Source: Nitrincola alkalilacustris (lineage in GTDB: Bacteria; Pseudomonadota; Gammaproteobacteria; Pseudomonadales; Balneatricaceae). From it: DNA of 64,000 nt. The notes under the pieces were generated by a model. It ran no database searches. It saw only the letters and a list, made by a program, of their open reading frames with translations, and was not told where the DNA came from. The stretch covers positions 372,001 through 436,000 of the forward strand of contig NZ_WBOM01000002.1 in the NCBI RefSeq assembly GCF_008973755.1, given 5' to 3'. Of the stretch, positions 54,034-64,000 are shown piece by piece (the first letter of the stretch is position 1; every line of letters begins with the position of its first letter). Both the position numbers and the translations under genes were made by a program.

Positions 54034-55107
54034 ATGTCCATGATGAAAGCTGCTGTGTTCGTAGAGCCAGGTCGCATTGAAATAACTGACAAACCCATTC
54101 CCGATATCGGTCCGAATGATGCGCTGATCCGCATCACCACAACTACTATCTGCGGTACCGATGTCCATATTCTGAAAGGCGAGTATCCGGTGGCACCCGG
54201 TTTGACCGTTGGCCATGAGCCGGTCGGTATCATCGAAAAACTGGGCAGCAATGTTGAGGGCTATACTGAAGGGCAGCGAGTGATAGCAGGGGCGATCTGT
54301 CCGAGCTTTACCTCATACGCCTGTCAGGATGGTTGCTCCGCACAGGATGGCGGCAGCCATTCGCATGGTTACAAACCGATGGGTGGTTGGCGCTTTGGCA
54401 ACACGATTGATGGTACACAGGCTGAGTATGTGCGCGTGCCAGATGCTCAGGCCAACCTGACGCCAGTTCCTGATGGCCTGACCGATGAACAGGTACTGAT
54501 GTGCCCGGACATCATGTCGACCGGCTTTGCCGGTGCTGAAGCTGCCAATATCCGGATTGGTGACACAGTGGCCGTTTTTGCACAGGGGCCTATCGGCCTG
54601 TGTGCCACCGCCGGTGCCAAACTGCGTGGCGCGGGACTGATCATAGTGGTGGATGGTGTGGACAAGCGCCTGCAGATGTCGCGTCAGCTGGGTGCGGATG
54701 TCACACTCAACTTCAACGAGGTGGATGTGATTGATGAGATCATGAAAATCACCGGTGGACGTGGTGTTGATGCATCAATCGAAGCACTCGGTCTGCAGTC
54801 GACCTTTGAGGCAGCGTTGCGTGTCCTGAAGCCGGGCGGCACCTTATCCAGTCTGGGTGTTTACTCAGGTGACCTGACCATTCCTCTGGGGGCCTTCTGC
54901 GCCGGGCTGGGGGATCATAAAATCGTGACCTCGCTTTGCCCCGGTGGTAAGGAGCGGATGCGACGTCTGATGCAGATCATCTCCAGTGGGCGTATAGATC
55001 TCGGGCCTATGGTGACGCATCAGTTTGCGCTGGATAGCATTGTGGACGCCTATGACCTGTTTGCTCATCAGCGTGACGGAGTGCTCAAGGTGGCGATCAA
55101 ACCCTGA
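54034..55107 (+). CDS. zinc-dependent alcohol dehydrogenase
   Basis: A 357-residue medium-chain zinc dehydrogenase. Catalytic zinc ligands: Cys in TICGTDVHIL, His-Glu in GHEPVGIIE. The structural-site region holds CPSFTSYACQDGC. The cofactor loop is FAQGPIGLCATAGAK. It resembles the secondary-alcohol/isopropanol-type branch. It oxidises an alcohol with NAD(P). GGAG precedes the start. A hairpin follows the gene. Confidence 0.9.
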   Translation: MSMMKAAVFVEPGRIEITDKPIPDIGPNDALIRITTTTICGTDVHILKGEYPVAPGLTVGHEPVGIIEKLGSNVEGYTEGQRVIAGAICPSFTSYACQDGCSAQDGGSHSHGYKPMGGWRFGNTIDGTQAEYVRVPDAQANLTPVPDGLTDEQVLMCPDIMSTGFAGAEAANIRIGDTVAVFAQGPIGLCATAGAKLRGAGLIIVVDGVDKRLQMSRQLGADVTLNFNEVDVIDEIMKITGGRGVDASIEALGLQSTFEAALRVLKPGGTLSSLGVYSGDLTIPLGAFCAGLGDHKIVTSLCPGGKERMRRLMQIISSGRIDLGPMVTHQFALDSIVDAYDLFAHQRDGVLKVAIKP

Positions 55108-55148
55108 TAAGGGGAGGAATAATAATCTGCTGCAGAACCCCTTTTCGG

Positions 55149-55178
55149 TGCGGCCCTGATACGAGCAATCGGGCCGCA
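55149..55178 (+). terminator. hairpin after the alcohol dehydrogenase
   Basis: TGCGGCCC (55149-55156) pairs with GGGCCGCA (55171-55178), with GAT/ATC extending it after a one-base bulge. It is followed by an A-rich tail, not by T residues, so its strength is uncertain. Confidence 0.5.
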
Positions 55179-55318
55179 TGGATGAATAAAAAATATCTAT
55201 CGTGACAGTAGGGAAATAAAATCGCTGAAACCACATGCTGCGTCTGGTTTTCATCTATCCTGATACATGACTGAGGACGTGCCGGGTAATCAGGCACAGT
55301 CAGAAATAATGTCATTAA

Positions 55319-57505
<2,187 letters not shown>

Positions 57506-57522
57506 TCCACGCTGAGTGATCC

Positions 57523-57552
57523 GCAGGGCACCTCCTTCGGGACGTGCCCTGC
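57523..57552 (+). terminator. hairpin after katG
   Basis: GCAGGGCAC (57523-57531) pairs perfectly with GTGCCCTGC (57544-57552) around a 12-nt loop, followed by TTCCCTTCT. It is a Rho-independent-like terminator 18 nt after the katG stop. Confidence 0.75.
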
Positions 57553-57628
57553 TTCCCTTCTGATTCCCCGTTATCTGCTCCCTGTCAGTTTTTGCTCACC
57601 CCTTCCCACTGTCCACTGTTACTGATAG

Positions 57629-60600
57629 ATGGATAGATCCTGTATCATGGCTGTTTTCAACGACCAAGACCAGACCATGCTGATCTATAACCGTGCAGAT
57701 ATTGCCCTGATAACGAGCCAGGCGGCGTTTCAGCGGGGTGAGCGATATTACGAACAGGGGCGGGTGATACTGCTGACTCAGAAACATGATGCCAGCCGTA
57801 TCCGTGCACTGGTGGCCGGCTCCGGTTCACGGCCCTATGAAGTGGATCTGCAGCAGGATGAGGATGGTCTGTATGGGCTCTGTTCCTGCCCGGTAGGGCA
57901 TGATTGCAAGCATGTGGTAGCAACGGCCCTGACCTGGCTGGAGGAGTATGGAAGCCACATGTCACGTGAGGCAGTGGATGAGGCTCTGCCATCCTGGGAA
58001 CACTGGCTGGCATCGATGCCGACGTCGGTGGCTGATAAGGAGCCCGGAGCCCTGGAACCTGCCCGTCACTATCTCCTGTATGAGCTGCAACAGTCGGCGA
58101 CCGGCCGGCTGGAGGTGAGCATGCAGAAGGGATATCTGAAGAAGAATGGCGACTGGAGCCAGTTGCGCCACTATAGCCCTGACCTCTATCGTATCAGTTA
58201 CGACGTGCCTGAATTCATGACTCCGCAGGATCTTTCTGTGTTGCGCTTGCTCAAGGGCAGTGAGAACCCTTTTTATGGCTATGTGCTGGAGGGTGAGCGC
58301 GGCGCACTGTTGTTACAGCAGATGCTGCTGACACAGCGTTTACGTATGAAGAGCAGTGATCTCTGGATCAGGGCAGGGCACGATCAGCCGTTGAGCTGGT
58401 GCTGGCAGGAGATAAACGGCTCCAGCCGGTTGCAGCCGACCTTGGGTGAGGGGCAGGCATGCCAGGTGTTGCCCGTGACACCACCTTTTTATCTCATCGA
58501 GCAGCCGACTGAGCAGCGGTGTGTCATGGGCACACTGCTGACGGATATCCCCGTCAATCAGGTTGCTCATCTGGCATCGATGCCGGCCATTCCCCGGTCT
58601 GATCTGCCGCGCGCTGCACTGATGCTGCGCCACCGGTTCCGAACCGATCAGCTGCCCTTGCCTGAAACGGTTGACGAGGTGGAGGAGGTCAACTCGTTCA
58701 CCCCGATCCTGACGCTGATCTCATCGGTAGGTGGCGATAGTATCCGCTTGCCCGGAATTCTGGTGACATTCGACTACGCGGGCTATCGGATCAGCTTCCA
58801 AGCAGACGATTATTCTGATCAGCCGGAGAATCCGGTGATCACGCTGCAGGACAAGACCCGCTTGGTACGACGTGACTATGAAGCAGAAGAGGGCGTTTTG
58901 GACGCGCTAGCCCAACTGGACTTGCGGATCTTTGGGCAGGAGGAGTCGGGGAAGTGGATCTGGCAACCGATCAGCAGCTCTGCGGCTGACTTTCTGAACC
59001 GCTGGCAGTCCCTGTTGGATGACGCGCTGCCTGCGTTTCAGGCACAGGGTTGGCAGGTGGAGATAGACCCGAGTTACCACTTTGAGGTCAGTCGTACCAC
59101 CTTTGATATCCGTGTCAGTGATGGCGCTGATCACTGGTTTGAGTTTGGCCTGCGGCTGCCACTGGGTGATCAGTTGCTGGATACCCGCATTGTGATCGGC
59201 GAGTGGCTAGCGCAGGGGATGCCGAATGAGGTGGTGCTGGTGTCCGAGACGGGCTGGTTGCGGGTAGACGCTGGTCCGTTGCGTCCCGTGCATGGCCTGA
59301 TTCTGGAGCTTTATCAGCAGAACCGGTTGCAGGCGCCGGTCACACTGCCGCCTTTCCAGGCGGTGCAGTTGATTGAGCAGGCGGATCTGGATCTGCGCGA
59401 AGCACCACTGACCGAGGAACTGATGCAACAGTTGAAAGCCTTCAATGGGCTGCAGCCTGTTCAGACCCCTTCAGGGCTCAGAGCAGAGCTCAGACATTAT
59501 CAGCAACAGGGGCTGGCCTGGCTGGATTTTCTGCAGCAATACGGCTTTGGTGGCATCCTCGCGGATGATATGGGGTTGGGCAAAACCCTGCAGACACTGG
59601 CCCTGATTCAGCGCATGAAGGAGCAGGGCAGACTGACCAGTCCGGCTCTGGTCATCGCACCGACCAGCCTGATGGGCAACTGGCTGCATGAGGCTCGTCA
59701 ATTCACACCGGATCTGAATGTCTGCCTTATCCATGGCCCTCAGCGTGCTGAGCAGTTTGAACAGATGGGCGGCAGCGATCTTGTCATCACCAGCTATCCG
59801 TTGCTGCTGCGGGATCTGCCACACTACGCAGCTATCAACCTCAGCCTGCTGGTGTTGGATGAGGCGCAAGCGATCAAGAATCCCAAGACCAAACTGGCGA
59901 GTGCTGTGCGCAGGCTGACGGCGCAGCGCCGCCTCTGCCTGACCGGCACACCACTGGAGAATCATCTGGGCGAACTCTGGGCGCTGATGGACTTCGCACT
60001 GCCCGGCCTGCTGGGGGGATGGGCTGACTTCAACGAGCAGTTTCGTAACCCGATAGAACAGGCGGGTGATCGTGATCGCCAGCAGTTGCTGGCCAGCCGA
60101 GTAGCCCCCTTCATACTACGCCGAACCAAGCGCGAGGTGGTGGCGGAGTTGCCGCCGAAAAGTGAAATGGTACAGCATGTCGAGCTGGGTGGTCGGCAGC
60201 GTGAGCTGTATGAAGCGATCCGAGTCAGCATGGAGAAACGGGTGCGGGATCTGATCGCCAGTAAAGGCCTTGCCCGCAGCCGGATCGAGTTTCTGGATGC
60301 GCTGCTGAAGCTGCGTCAGGCCTGCATTGATCCGCGTCTGGTCAAGCTGGATCAGGCCGGCAGCATCACTCAGAGTGCCAAGCTGGAGTGGCTGGAAGAT
60401 AATCTGCCCGAGATGGTGGAGGAGGGGCGCCAGATCCTGCTCTTCTCTCAGTTCACTCAGGTGCTGGGGCTGGTTGAATCGCTGCTGATCAAGCAGGGTA
60501 TTGAGTATGCCAAACTGACCGGTCAGACGCGCAAGCGCCAGCAGATGATCGACCGCTTTCAGTCGGGTGAAGCAAGGGTGTTTCTGATCAGCCTCAAGGC

Positions 60601-60880
60601 GGGCGGCAGTGGCCTTAACCTCACAGCAGCCGATACCGTGATCCATATCGATCCCTGGTGGAATCCGGCAGTCGAGCAGCAAGCAACCGATCGCGCTTAC
60701 CGCATCGGGCAGGACAAGCCGGTGTTCGTCTACAAACTGGTGGCCTCCGACACAGTCGAAGAACGTATTCAACAGATGCAACAGAAAAAACAGGCCCTGG
60801 CCGATGCGCTGTTTGATGCCACAGGCAGTGCCAGCCTGCCATCTGATGGTGAGCAGTTACTGGCACTGCTGGCGGGGTGA
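57629..60880 (+). CDS. SWIM zinc-finger SNF2-family helicase
   Basis: A 1083-residue DEAD/DEAH-type translocase. A SWIM finger CSCPVGHDCKHVVA lies near residue 90. After a long middle region comes the SNF2 core: ADDMGLGKTLQTLALI (motif I, near 648), LVLDEAQAIKN (motif II), LTGTPLEN (motif III), and in the second lobe LLFSQFTQVL, LISLKAGGSGLNLT and QATDRAYRIGQ (motifs V/VI). It would move on double-stranded DNA with ATP, in transcription, repair or chromosome upkeep. ATG 57629, 57647 and 57677 are possible starts; none has a clear ribosome site. Confidence 0.9.
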   Translation: MDRSCIMAVFNDQDQTMLIYNRADIALITSQAAFQRGERYYEQGRVILLTQKHDASRIRALVAGSGSRPYEVDLQQDEDGLYGLCSCPVGHDCKHVVATALTWLEEYGSHMSREAVDEALPSWEHWLASMPTSVADKEPGALEPARHYLLYELQQSATGRLEVSMQKGYLKKNGDWSQLRHYSPDLYRISYDVPEFMTPQDLSVLRLLKGSENPFYGYVLEGERGALLLQQMLLTQRLRMKSSDLWIRAGHDQPLSWCWQEINGSSRLQPTLGEGQACQVLPVTPPFYLIEQPTEQRCVMGTLLTDIPVNQVAHLASMPAIPRSDLPRAALMLRHRFRTDQLPLPETVDEVEEVNSFTPILTLISSVGGDSIRLPGILVTFDYAGYRISFQADDYSDQPENPVITLQDKTRLVRRDYEAEEGVLDALAQLDLRIFGQEESGKWIWQPISSSAADFLNRWQSLLDDALPAFQAQGWQVEIDPSYHFEVSRTTFDIRVSDGADHWFEFGLRLPLGDQLLDTRIVIGEWLAQGMPNEVVLVSETGWLRVDAGPLRPVHGLILELYQQNRLQAPVTLPPFQAVQLIEQADLDLREAPLTEELMQQLKAFNGLQPVQTPSGLRAELRHYQQQGLAWLDFLQQYGFGGILADDMGLGKTLQTLALIQRMKEQGRLTSPALVIAPTSLMGNWLHEARQFTPDLNVCLIHGPQRAEQFEQMGGSDLVITSYPLLLRDLPHYAAINLSLLVLDEAQAIKNPKTKLASAVRRLTAQRRLCLTGTPLENHLGELWALMDFALPGLLGGWADFNEQFRNPIEQAGDRDRQQLLASRVAPFILRRTKREVVAELPPKSEMVQHVELGGRQRELYEAIRVSMEKRVRDLIASKGLARSRIEFLDALLKLRQACIDPRLVKLDQAGSITQSAKLEWLEDNLPEMVEEGRQILLFSQFTQVLGLVESLLIKQGIEYAKLTGQTRKRQQMIDRFQSGEARVFLISLKAGGSGLNLTAADTVIHIDPWWNPAVEQQATDRAYRIGQDKPVFVYKLVASDTVEERIQQMQQKKQALADALFDATGSASLPSDGEQLLALLAG

Positions 60881-60913
60881 ATCGCCCTCGGTTGGCGTGT
60901 GTAATATCTGATA

Positions 60914-60950
60914 ACATCAAATTGATGTCAGTGGTTGCTGATTTTGATGT
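60914..60950. promoter_or_regulatory. palindrome plus half-site before the ParS-like antitoxin
   Basis: ACATCAA (60914-60920), A, TTGATGT (60922-60928) form a perfect 15-bp palindrome, and TTGATGT recurs at 60944-60950. This is the expected layout of an antitoxin autoregulation site, 33-69 nt before the start. Confidence 0.6.
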
Positions 60951-60982
60951 ATGATAGAGGCTGATGTGACGGGAGATTTATC

Positions 60983-61414
60983 ATGCAGGCATCTATCAGT
61001 ACCAATCTTCATAAAGGGAAGTTGCCGATTTCAGATTTGGCATTTACCGATCAGGCAGAGTTTATTCGGACTGTCAGACAGGGCCTACCCGGATCGGTGG
61101 TGCAATCGGCGATTGAGTTACTGGGTGATCGGGATATCTTTATTCGTCTACTGAATACCACATCAGGCAACCTGAGCCGTTTTTATCGCAAGAAAAACCT
61201 TGGCCGGGTCGACTCGGAAGAGCTGCTTGATACGCTGCGTGTCTTTTTTCAGGCCCAAGGGGTGTGGGAGAGTGATGACCTGGCCCGTGAGTGGTTGCAT
61301 ACGGCGGTTCCCGCGCTTAATGGCGAGCGCCCGATCGATCTTTTCGATACTTTCGAGGGACGAAACTGGGTGCGCCAGGTGCTGCGCAAGATCGAGCGGG
61401 GCGAATTTTCCTGA
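60983..61414 (+). CDS. Xre/MbcA/ParS-type antitoxin
   Basis: A 143-residue protein: an N-terminal helix-turn-helix-like part (about residues 30-75) and a C-terminal toxin-binding domain with RVFFQAQGVWESDDLAREWL and ALNGERPIDLFDTFEGRNWV, the DUF2384 hallmark. It neutralises the RES-domain toxin encoded next and should repress the operon through the upstream palindrome. Its TGA overlaps the toxin ATG by one base. Confidence 0.88.
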   Translation: MQASISTNLHKGKLPISDLAFTDQAEFIRTVRQGLPGSVVQSAIELLGDRDIFIRLLNTTSGNLSRFYRKKNLGRVDSEELLDTLRVFFQAQGVWESDDLAREWLHTAVPALNGERPIDLFDTFEGRNWVRQVLRKIERGEFS

Positions 61415-61929
61415 TGCGCCACCTCTATCGCATTGGTCCCGAACAGTTTCTGGAGAATTACTCAGGTCTGGGTGCCAGTTATCGTGATGGAGGGCGGTGG
61501 AACAGCTCGGGTCATCCCGTACTTTATTTCGCCTTGTCACCGGCAACTGCCTTGCTGGAGATGGCCAACTACTTGCCATCTCCACGTCTGGTCCCGCCTG
61601 CATATCGTCTGGGGGTTTATGAGTTGGCTGATACCAGCTCAATTGCGCGATTGCCCGAGAGCGAGTGGCCGGCAGATTGGGCGCAGTATCCCTATCCGTT
61701 GTCCACCCAGTTGATCGGTGATCGTTGGCTGATGGCGGGGCATGAACTGGGCTTGATTCTGCCCAGTGCTGCCGTACCCGGCGGTATGGAGTCCATCATG
61801 CTGGTTAATCCTCAGCACTCTGCCAGTCAGTCAATACGTTTGATTCGCCAGATCAGTGATCTGTACAACGCGCGCGCCTTCAGCGGTATTGGCTCCGGGA
61901 AAAGGAGCGCCGGGGCTTTAGGAGGCTGA
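61414..61929 (+). CDS. RES-domain toxin
   Basis: A 171-residue RES-family toxin, which degrades or ADP-ribosylates via NAD. Key residues: Arg in GGRWNSSGHPVLYF, Tyr in the same stretch, and Glu in ATALLEMANY. Paired with the preceding Xre/ParS antitoxin (1-nt overlap). The C-terminal tail RAFSGIGSGKRSAGALGG is longer than usual and Gly/Ala-rich. It ends 4 nt from the end of the opposing antitoxin gene. Confidence 0.88.
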   Translation: MRHLYRIGPEQFLENYSGLGASYRDGGRWNSSGHPVLYFALSPATALLEMANYLPSPRLVPPAYRLGVYELADTSSIARLPESEWPADWAQYPYPLSTQLIGDRWLMAGHELGLILPSAAVPGGMESIMLVNPQHSASQSIRLIRQISDLYNARAFSGIGSGKRSAGALGG

Positions 61930-61933
61930 GCCA

Positions 61934-62236
61934 TTAACCTGTCTGCTCCAGAATCTGAATGGTTTTTACTGGGTCAGCCTCAATCAGTGTCAGTAGCTTC
62001 TTGGTTGGACCAGACGGATTGCGGCGTTTGGTCTCCCAGCTTTTAACAGACTCAATGCTTGCGCCAATGATGCGGGCGAACTCCTGTCGTGATTTGCCAG
62101 AAACCTCCCGTATTTTTTTTACATCCGGGGTGCTGAAATGATGGACAGCGGAATCTGCTGGTAAGAGATCGCCTTTCTCAATGGCAACCATCTCCTCGGC
62201 ACTGGCGAGGAGATCAGAGAACAGTTCGTCTTTCAT
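61934..62236 (-). CDS. HigA/NadS-like helix-turn-helix antitoxin
   Basis: A 100-residue XRE-type antitoxin with the pattern IREVSGKSRQEFARIIGAS, then VKSWETKRRNPSGPTKKLL, as in NadS/HigA proteins. The N terminus MKDELFSDLLASAEEM is typical of the NadS group. It follows its toxin gene by 11 nt, the reversed toxin-antitoxin order of higBA. It probably binds the palindrome upstream of the toxin. Confidence 0.88.
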   Translation of the reverse strand: MKDELFSDLLASAEEMVAIEKGDLLPADSAVHHFSTPDVKKIREVSGKSRQEFARIIGASIESVKSWETKRRNPSGPTKKLLTLIEADPVKTIQILEQTG

Positions 62237-62247
62237 GTCTAACTCCG

Positions 62248-62568
62248 TCAGTTGAGCTTATCTGTAATCGCTTTGAGTTGGGCTTTCTGGCTATCAGTGA
62301 GGTTGTCCTGCTCATTTTTTTGATAGATCAATGCCAAAAATAATCTGCCTGTGGAGGGCGTCAGGTTGTAGTATATGACCCGGACACCACTGCTCTTGCC
62401 CTTACCTGGTAAAGCCCAGCGTAGCTTTCTGAACCCACCTGTACCTTCAAGACGGCTGCCAGCTTCAGGGTTCACAATAAGTGCCTCTTGCATCTGGCGA
62501 AAATTGTCGTCGGACAGCAGCTCTTTTCGGCGCTTGCTGAATCCTGCCAGTTCAATAAAAGTTATCAT
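62248..62568 (-). CDS. RelE/HigB-like toxin
   Basis: A 106-residue RelE-superfamily mRNA interferase. ATG 62568 gives MITFIELAGFSKRRKELLSD; the longer frame upstream covers the operator. The core reads GSRLEGTGGFRKLRWALPGK followed by SGVRVIYYN and LALIYQKNEQDNLT, with the basic residues used for mRNA cleavage on the ribosome. Partner antitoxin directly downstream. ParE-like activity cannot be excluded. Confidence 0.87.
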   Translation of the reverse strand: MITFIELAGFSKRRKELLSDDNFRQMQEALIVNPEAGSRLEGTGGFRKLRWALPGKGKSSGVRVIYYNLTPSTGRLFLALIYQKNEQDNLTDSQKAQLKAITDKLN

Positions 62569-62575
62569 CTTCCGT

Positions 62576-62607
62576 GTACCTAGTACATGACAATAGGTAC
62601 ATTGTAC
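62576..62607. promoter_or_regulatory. inverted repeat upstream of the HigB-like toxin
   Basis: GTACCTA (62576-62582) and TAGGTAC (62594-62600) form a perfect 7-bp inverted repeat with an 11-nt spacer, with a further TTGTACC just after. It lies 8 nt before the toxin start, where the antitoxin complex would repress. Confidence 0.6.
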
Positions 62608-62733
62608 CCTTTTTAGGGAGGATGTACAGAGGCCCTCATGTTGGGAAATGGACATTCACAAGATCGGAGATTTGTCTGACTCAGGAGAGAAATCCCGCTG
62701 TGCGCGGTGTATCGACAGCGGGTCGGGCGGTGA

Positions 62734-63501
62734 CTACTTCGCCTCCATCCGTATTCCCCCATCCAGGCGGATCACTTCACCGTTGAGGTAGGAATTCTGG
62801 ATGATATGGGCGGCCAGTGAGGCGTATTCTGCCGGGGCGCCGAAGCGTTTTGGGTGTTGTACCATCTTGATCAGTGGATCGCGCACCTCATCCGGCATCG
62901 CCATCATCATCGGTGTATCAAAGATACCGGGAGCAATCGTCATGACACGAATACCGACTCCGGCCAGATCGCGTGCGATCGGCAGAGTCATGCCGCAGAC
63001 ACCCGCTTTGCTGGCACTGTAGGCGGCCTGGCCGATCTGTCCATCGAAAGCGGCAACAGATGCAGTGTTGATGATCACGCCACGCTCGCCGTTGGTATCC
63101 GGTTCGTTGTTAGCCATTTCAGCAGCAGCGAGGCGCAGCACATTGAAGGTGCCGATCAGATTGATGTTGATCACCTGAGAGAATTTCTCCAGTGCCAGTG
63201 GGCCGTTGCGTCCGACCGTTTTACCGGCCGGGGCGATACCGGCGCAGTTGATGCAGACATGGATCGTGCCGAAGGCTTCCACCACCTGGCGAATGGCGCT
63301 CTCGACAGAGGTGGCATCGGTGACATCCACGCGGGCAAACAGGGTATTACTGCCGAGCTCTGCTGCCAGTGCCTCTCCAGCCTCCTGATTCAGATCGAAG
63401 ATCGCCACTTTGGCTCCCTGAGCAGCCAGTTGTTGTGAGGTGACCAGGCCAAGGCCCGATGCGCCGCCGGTGATGATGACGACTTTGTCTTTGATATCCA
63501 T
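62734..63501 (-). CDS. 3-hydroxyacyl-CoA dehydrogenase type 2-like SDR
   Basis: A 255-residue SDR. Cofactor motif TGGASGLGL, Asp after the second strand (FDLNQ, NAD preference), INCAG, catalytic Ser in INTASVAAF and Tyr-x3-Lys in YSASKAG. It resembles 17-beta-HSD10-like enzymes that oxidise 3-hydroxyacyl-CoAs, including 2-methyl-branched ones. The neighbouring acyl-CoA dehydrogenase on the same strand supports an acyl-CoA oxidation operon running in from the right. Confidence 0.88.
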   Translation of the reverse strand: MDIKDKVVIITGGASGLGLVTSQQLAAQGAKVAIFDLNQEAGEALAAELGSNTLFARVDVTDATSVESAIRQVVEAFGTIHVCINCAGIAPAGKTVGRNGPLALEKFSQVININLIGTFNVLRLAAAEMANNEPDTNGERGVIINTASVAAFDGQIGQAAYSASKAGVCGMTLPIARDLAGVGIRVMTIAPGIFDTPMMMAMPDEVRDPLIKMVQHPKRFGAPAEYASLAAHIIQNSYLNGEVIRLDGGIRMEAK

Positions 63502-63555
63502 GGTGTAATCCTTGAAAGGTTCAGTATCTGGTTGTCAGTAAAATCACGCTATCGT

Positions 63556-64000
63556 TCAGCGAATCTCATTAAGTAGCTCTCGGGCAATGATAATGCGTTG
63601 TATCTCGCTGGTACCCTCGTAGATCGAGGTCACGCGCACATCACGCGCATGGCGCTCCAGTGGGTAATCCTGAATATAGCCATAACCACCGAGCAGTTGC
63701 AGCGCGGTGTAGCAGGCCTGGTTGGCTTTTTCCGATGCAAACAGCTTGGCCATCGAGGCTTCCTTGGAGAAGGGCAGGTCGCGCGATTTACGATCTGCTG
63801 CACTCAGCAGCAGCAGGCGGGCAGCTTCCAGGTCAGTATAGGTATCCGCCAGCATCCACTGCAGGCCCTGAAAGTCGGCCAGAGATTTACCGAACTGCTG
63901 GCGCTCGGTGATGTACTGGCGCGCATAATCCATGGCCGCCTGCGCGACGCCAAGTGCCAAAGAGCCGATACCGATGCGCCCACCAGCCAGCTCAGTGATA
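63556..64000 (-). CDS. acyl-CoA dehydrogenase, C-terminal part (5' partial)
   Basis: The last about 147 residues of an acyl-CoA dehydrogenase; the gene continues past the right edge. Visible: RQFGKSLADFQGLQWMLAD, QLLGGYGYIQDYPLERHARD and the end motif IYEGTSEIQ with the catalytic Glu. The enzyme makes the 2,3-double bond of acyl-CoAs with FAD. It precedes the SDR by 54 nt in the same operon direction. Confidence 0.9.
   Translation of the reverse strand, partial: ITELAGGRIGIGSLALGVAQAAMDYARQYITERQQFGKSLADFQGLQWMLADTYTDLEAARLLLLSAADRKSRDLPFSKEASMAKLFASEKANQACYTALQLLGGYGYIQDYPLERHARDVRVTSIYEGTSEIQRIIIARELLNEIR

Overview
The window looks like the chromosome of a heterotrophic, probably marine, gammaproteobacterium (Oceanospirillales-like). 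I infer this from gene content: TRAP and Bug-type solute receptors, monomeric isocitrate dehydrogenase, KatG, ArsJ, many c-di-GMP proteins and moderate GC. No marker gene proves the genus. Coding is dense except in a decayed island at about 21.7-41 kb.

Layout. 1-3.8 kb: end of a VTT-membrane/FAD-disulfide oxidoreductase, a sterol-desaturase-like protein and two small glycosyltransferases of the TIGR04283/TIGR04282 (arsenosugar-associated) families. 3.9-6.1 kb: a sodium:solute symporter, then an ECF-like sigma factor with a zinc-binding anti-sigma partner. 6.2-11.6 kb: five tandem, very similar Bug-type periplasmic binding proteins with no permease genes, each behind the same promoter-like element. 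11.7-16.7 kb: a membrane sensor with PAS-GGDEF-EAL and a soluble PAS-PAS-GGDEF-EAL with a degenerate cyclase. 16.9-18.7 kb: an SDR and a Na+/Ca2+ antiporter. 18.8-21.5 kb: arsR-gapdh-arsJ arsenate detoxification.

21.66 kb: tRNA-Ser(GGA) with a truncated integrase next to it opens an accessory region. It holds a partial yccF copy, an HTH/nucleotidyltransferase pair fused by deletion to a PP2C-like fragment, ParD/VapC debris, and a complete four-gene Wadjet (JetABCD) plasmid-defence operon (24.8-30.3 kb). After it come decayed duplicates of a small membrane-protein gene, a lytic transglycosylase, hipB with a broken hipA, a D-Ala-D-Ala dipeptidase/TRAP/LysR operon, intact yccF, a MerR-methyltransferase fusion, a second 42-bp piece of jetA and a chimeric EAL pseudogene.

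41-64 kb is mostly ordinary chromosome: LysR/quinone oxidoreductase, dimethylglycine-dehydrogenase-like flavoprotein, SnoaL-PAS-GGDEF cyclase, DUF305 protein, icd, pyrC, an alpha/beta hydrolase, DUF6435 and DCC proteins, a zinc alcohol dehydrogenase, katG, a SWIM-SNF2 helicase, two toxin-antitoxin modules placed tail to tail (Xre/ParS-RES and HigBA/NadS-like), a 3-hydroxyacyl-CoA-dehydrogenase-like SDR and the end of an acyl-CoA dehydrogenase.

The best candidate for an undescribed system is the five-receptor Bug array followed directly by a periplasmic-sensor c-di-GMP enzyme. It could be a ligand-sensing rather than a transport locus. The Wadjet operon is a known defence family, but it sits in an island with a second jetA fragment.
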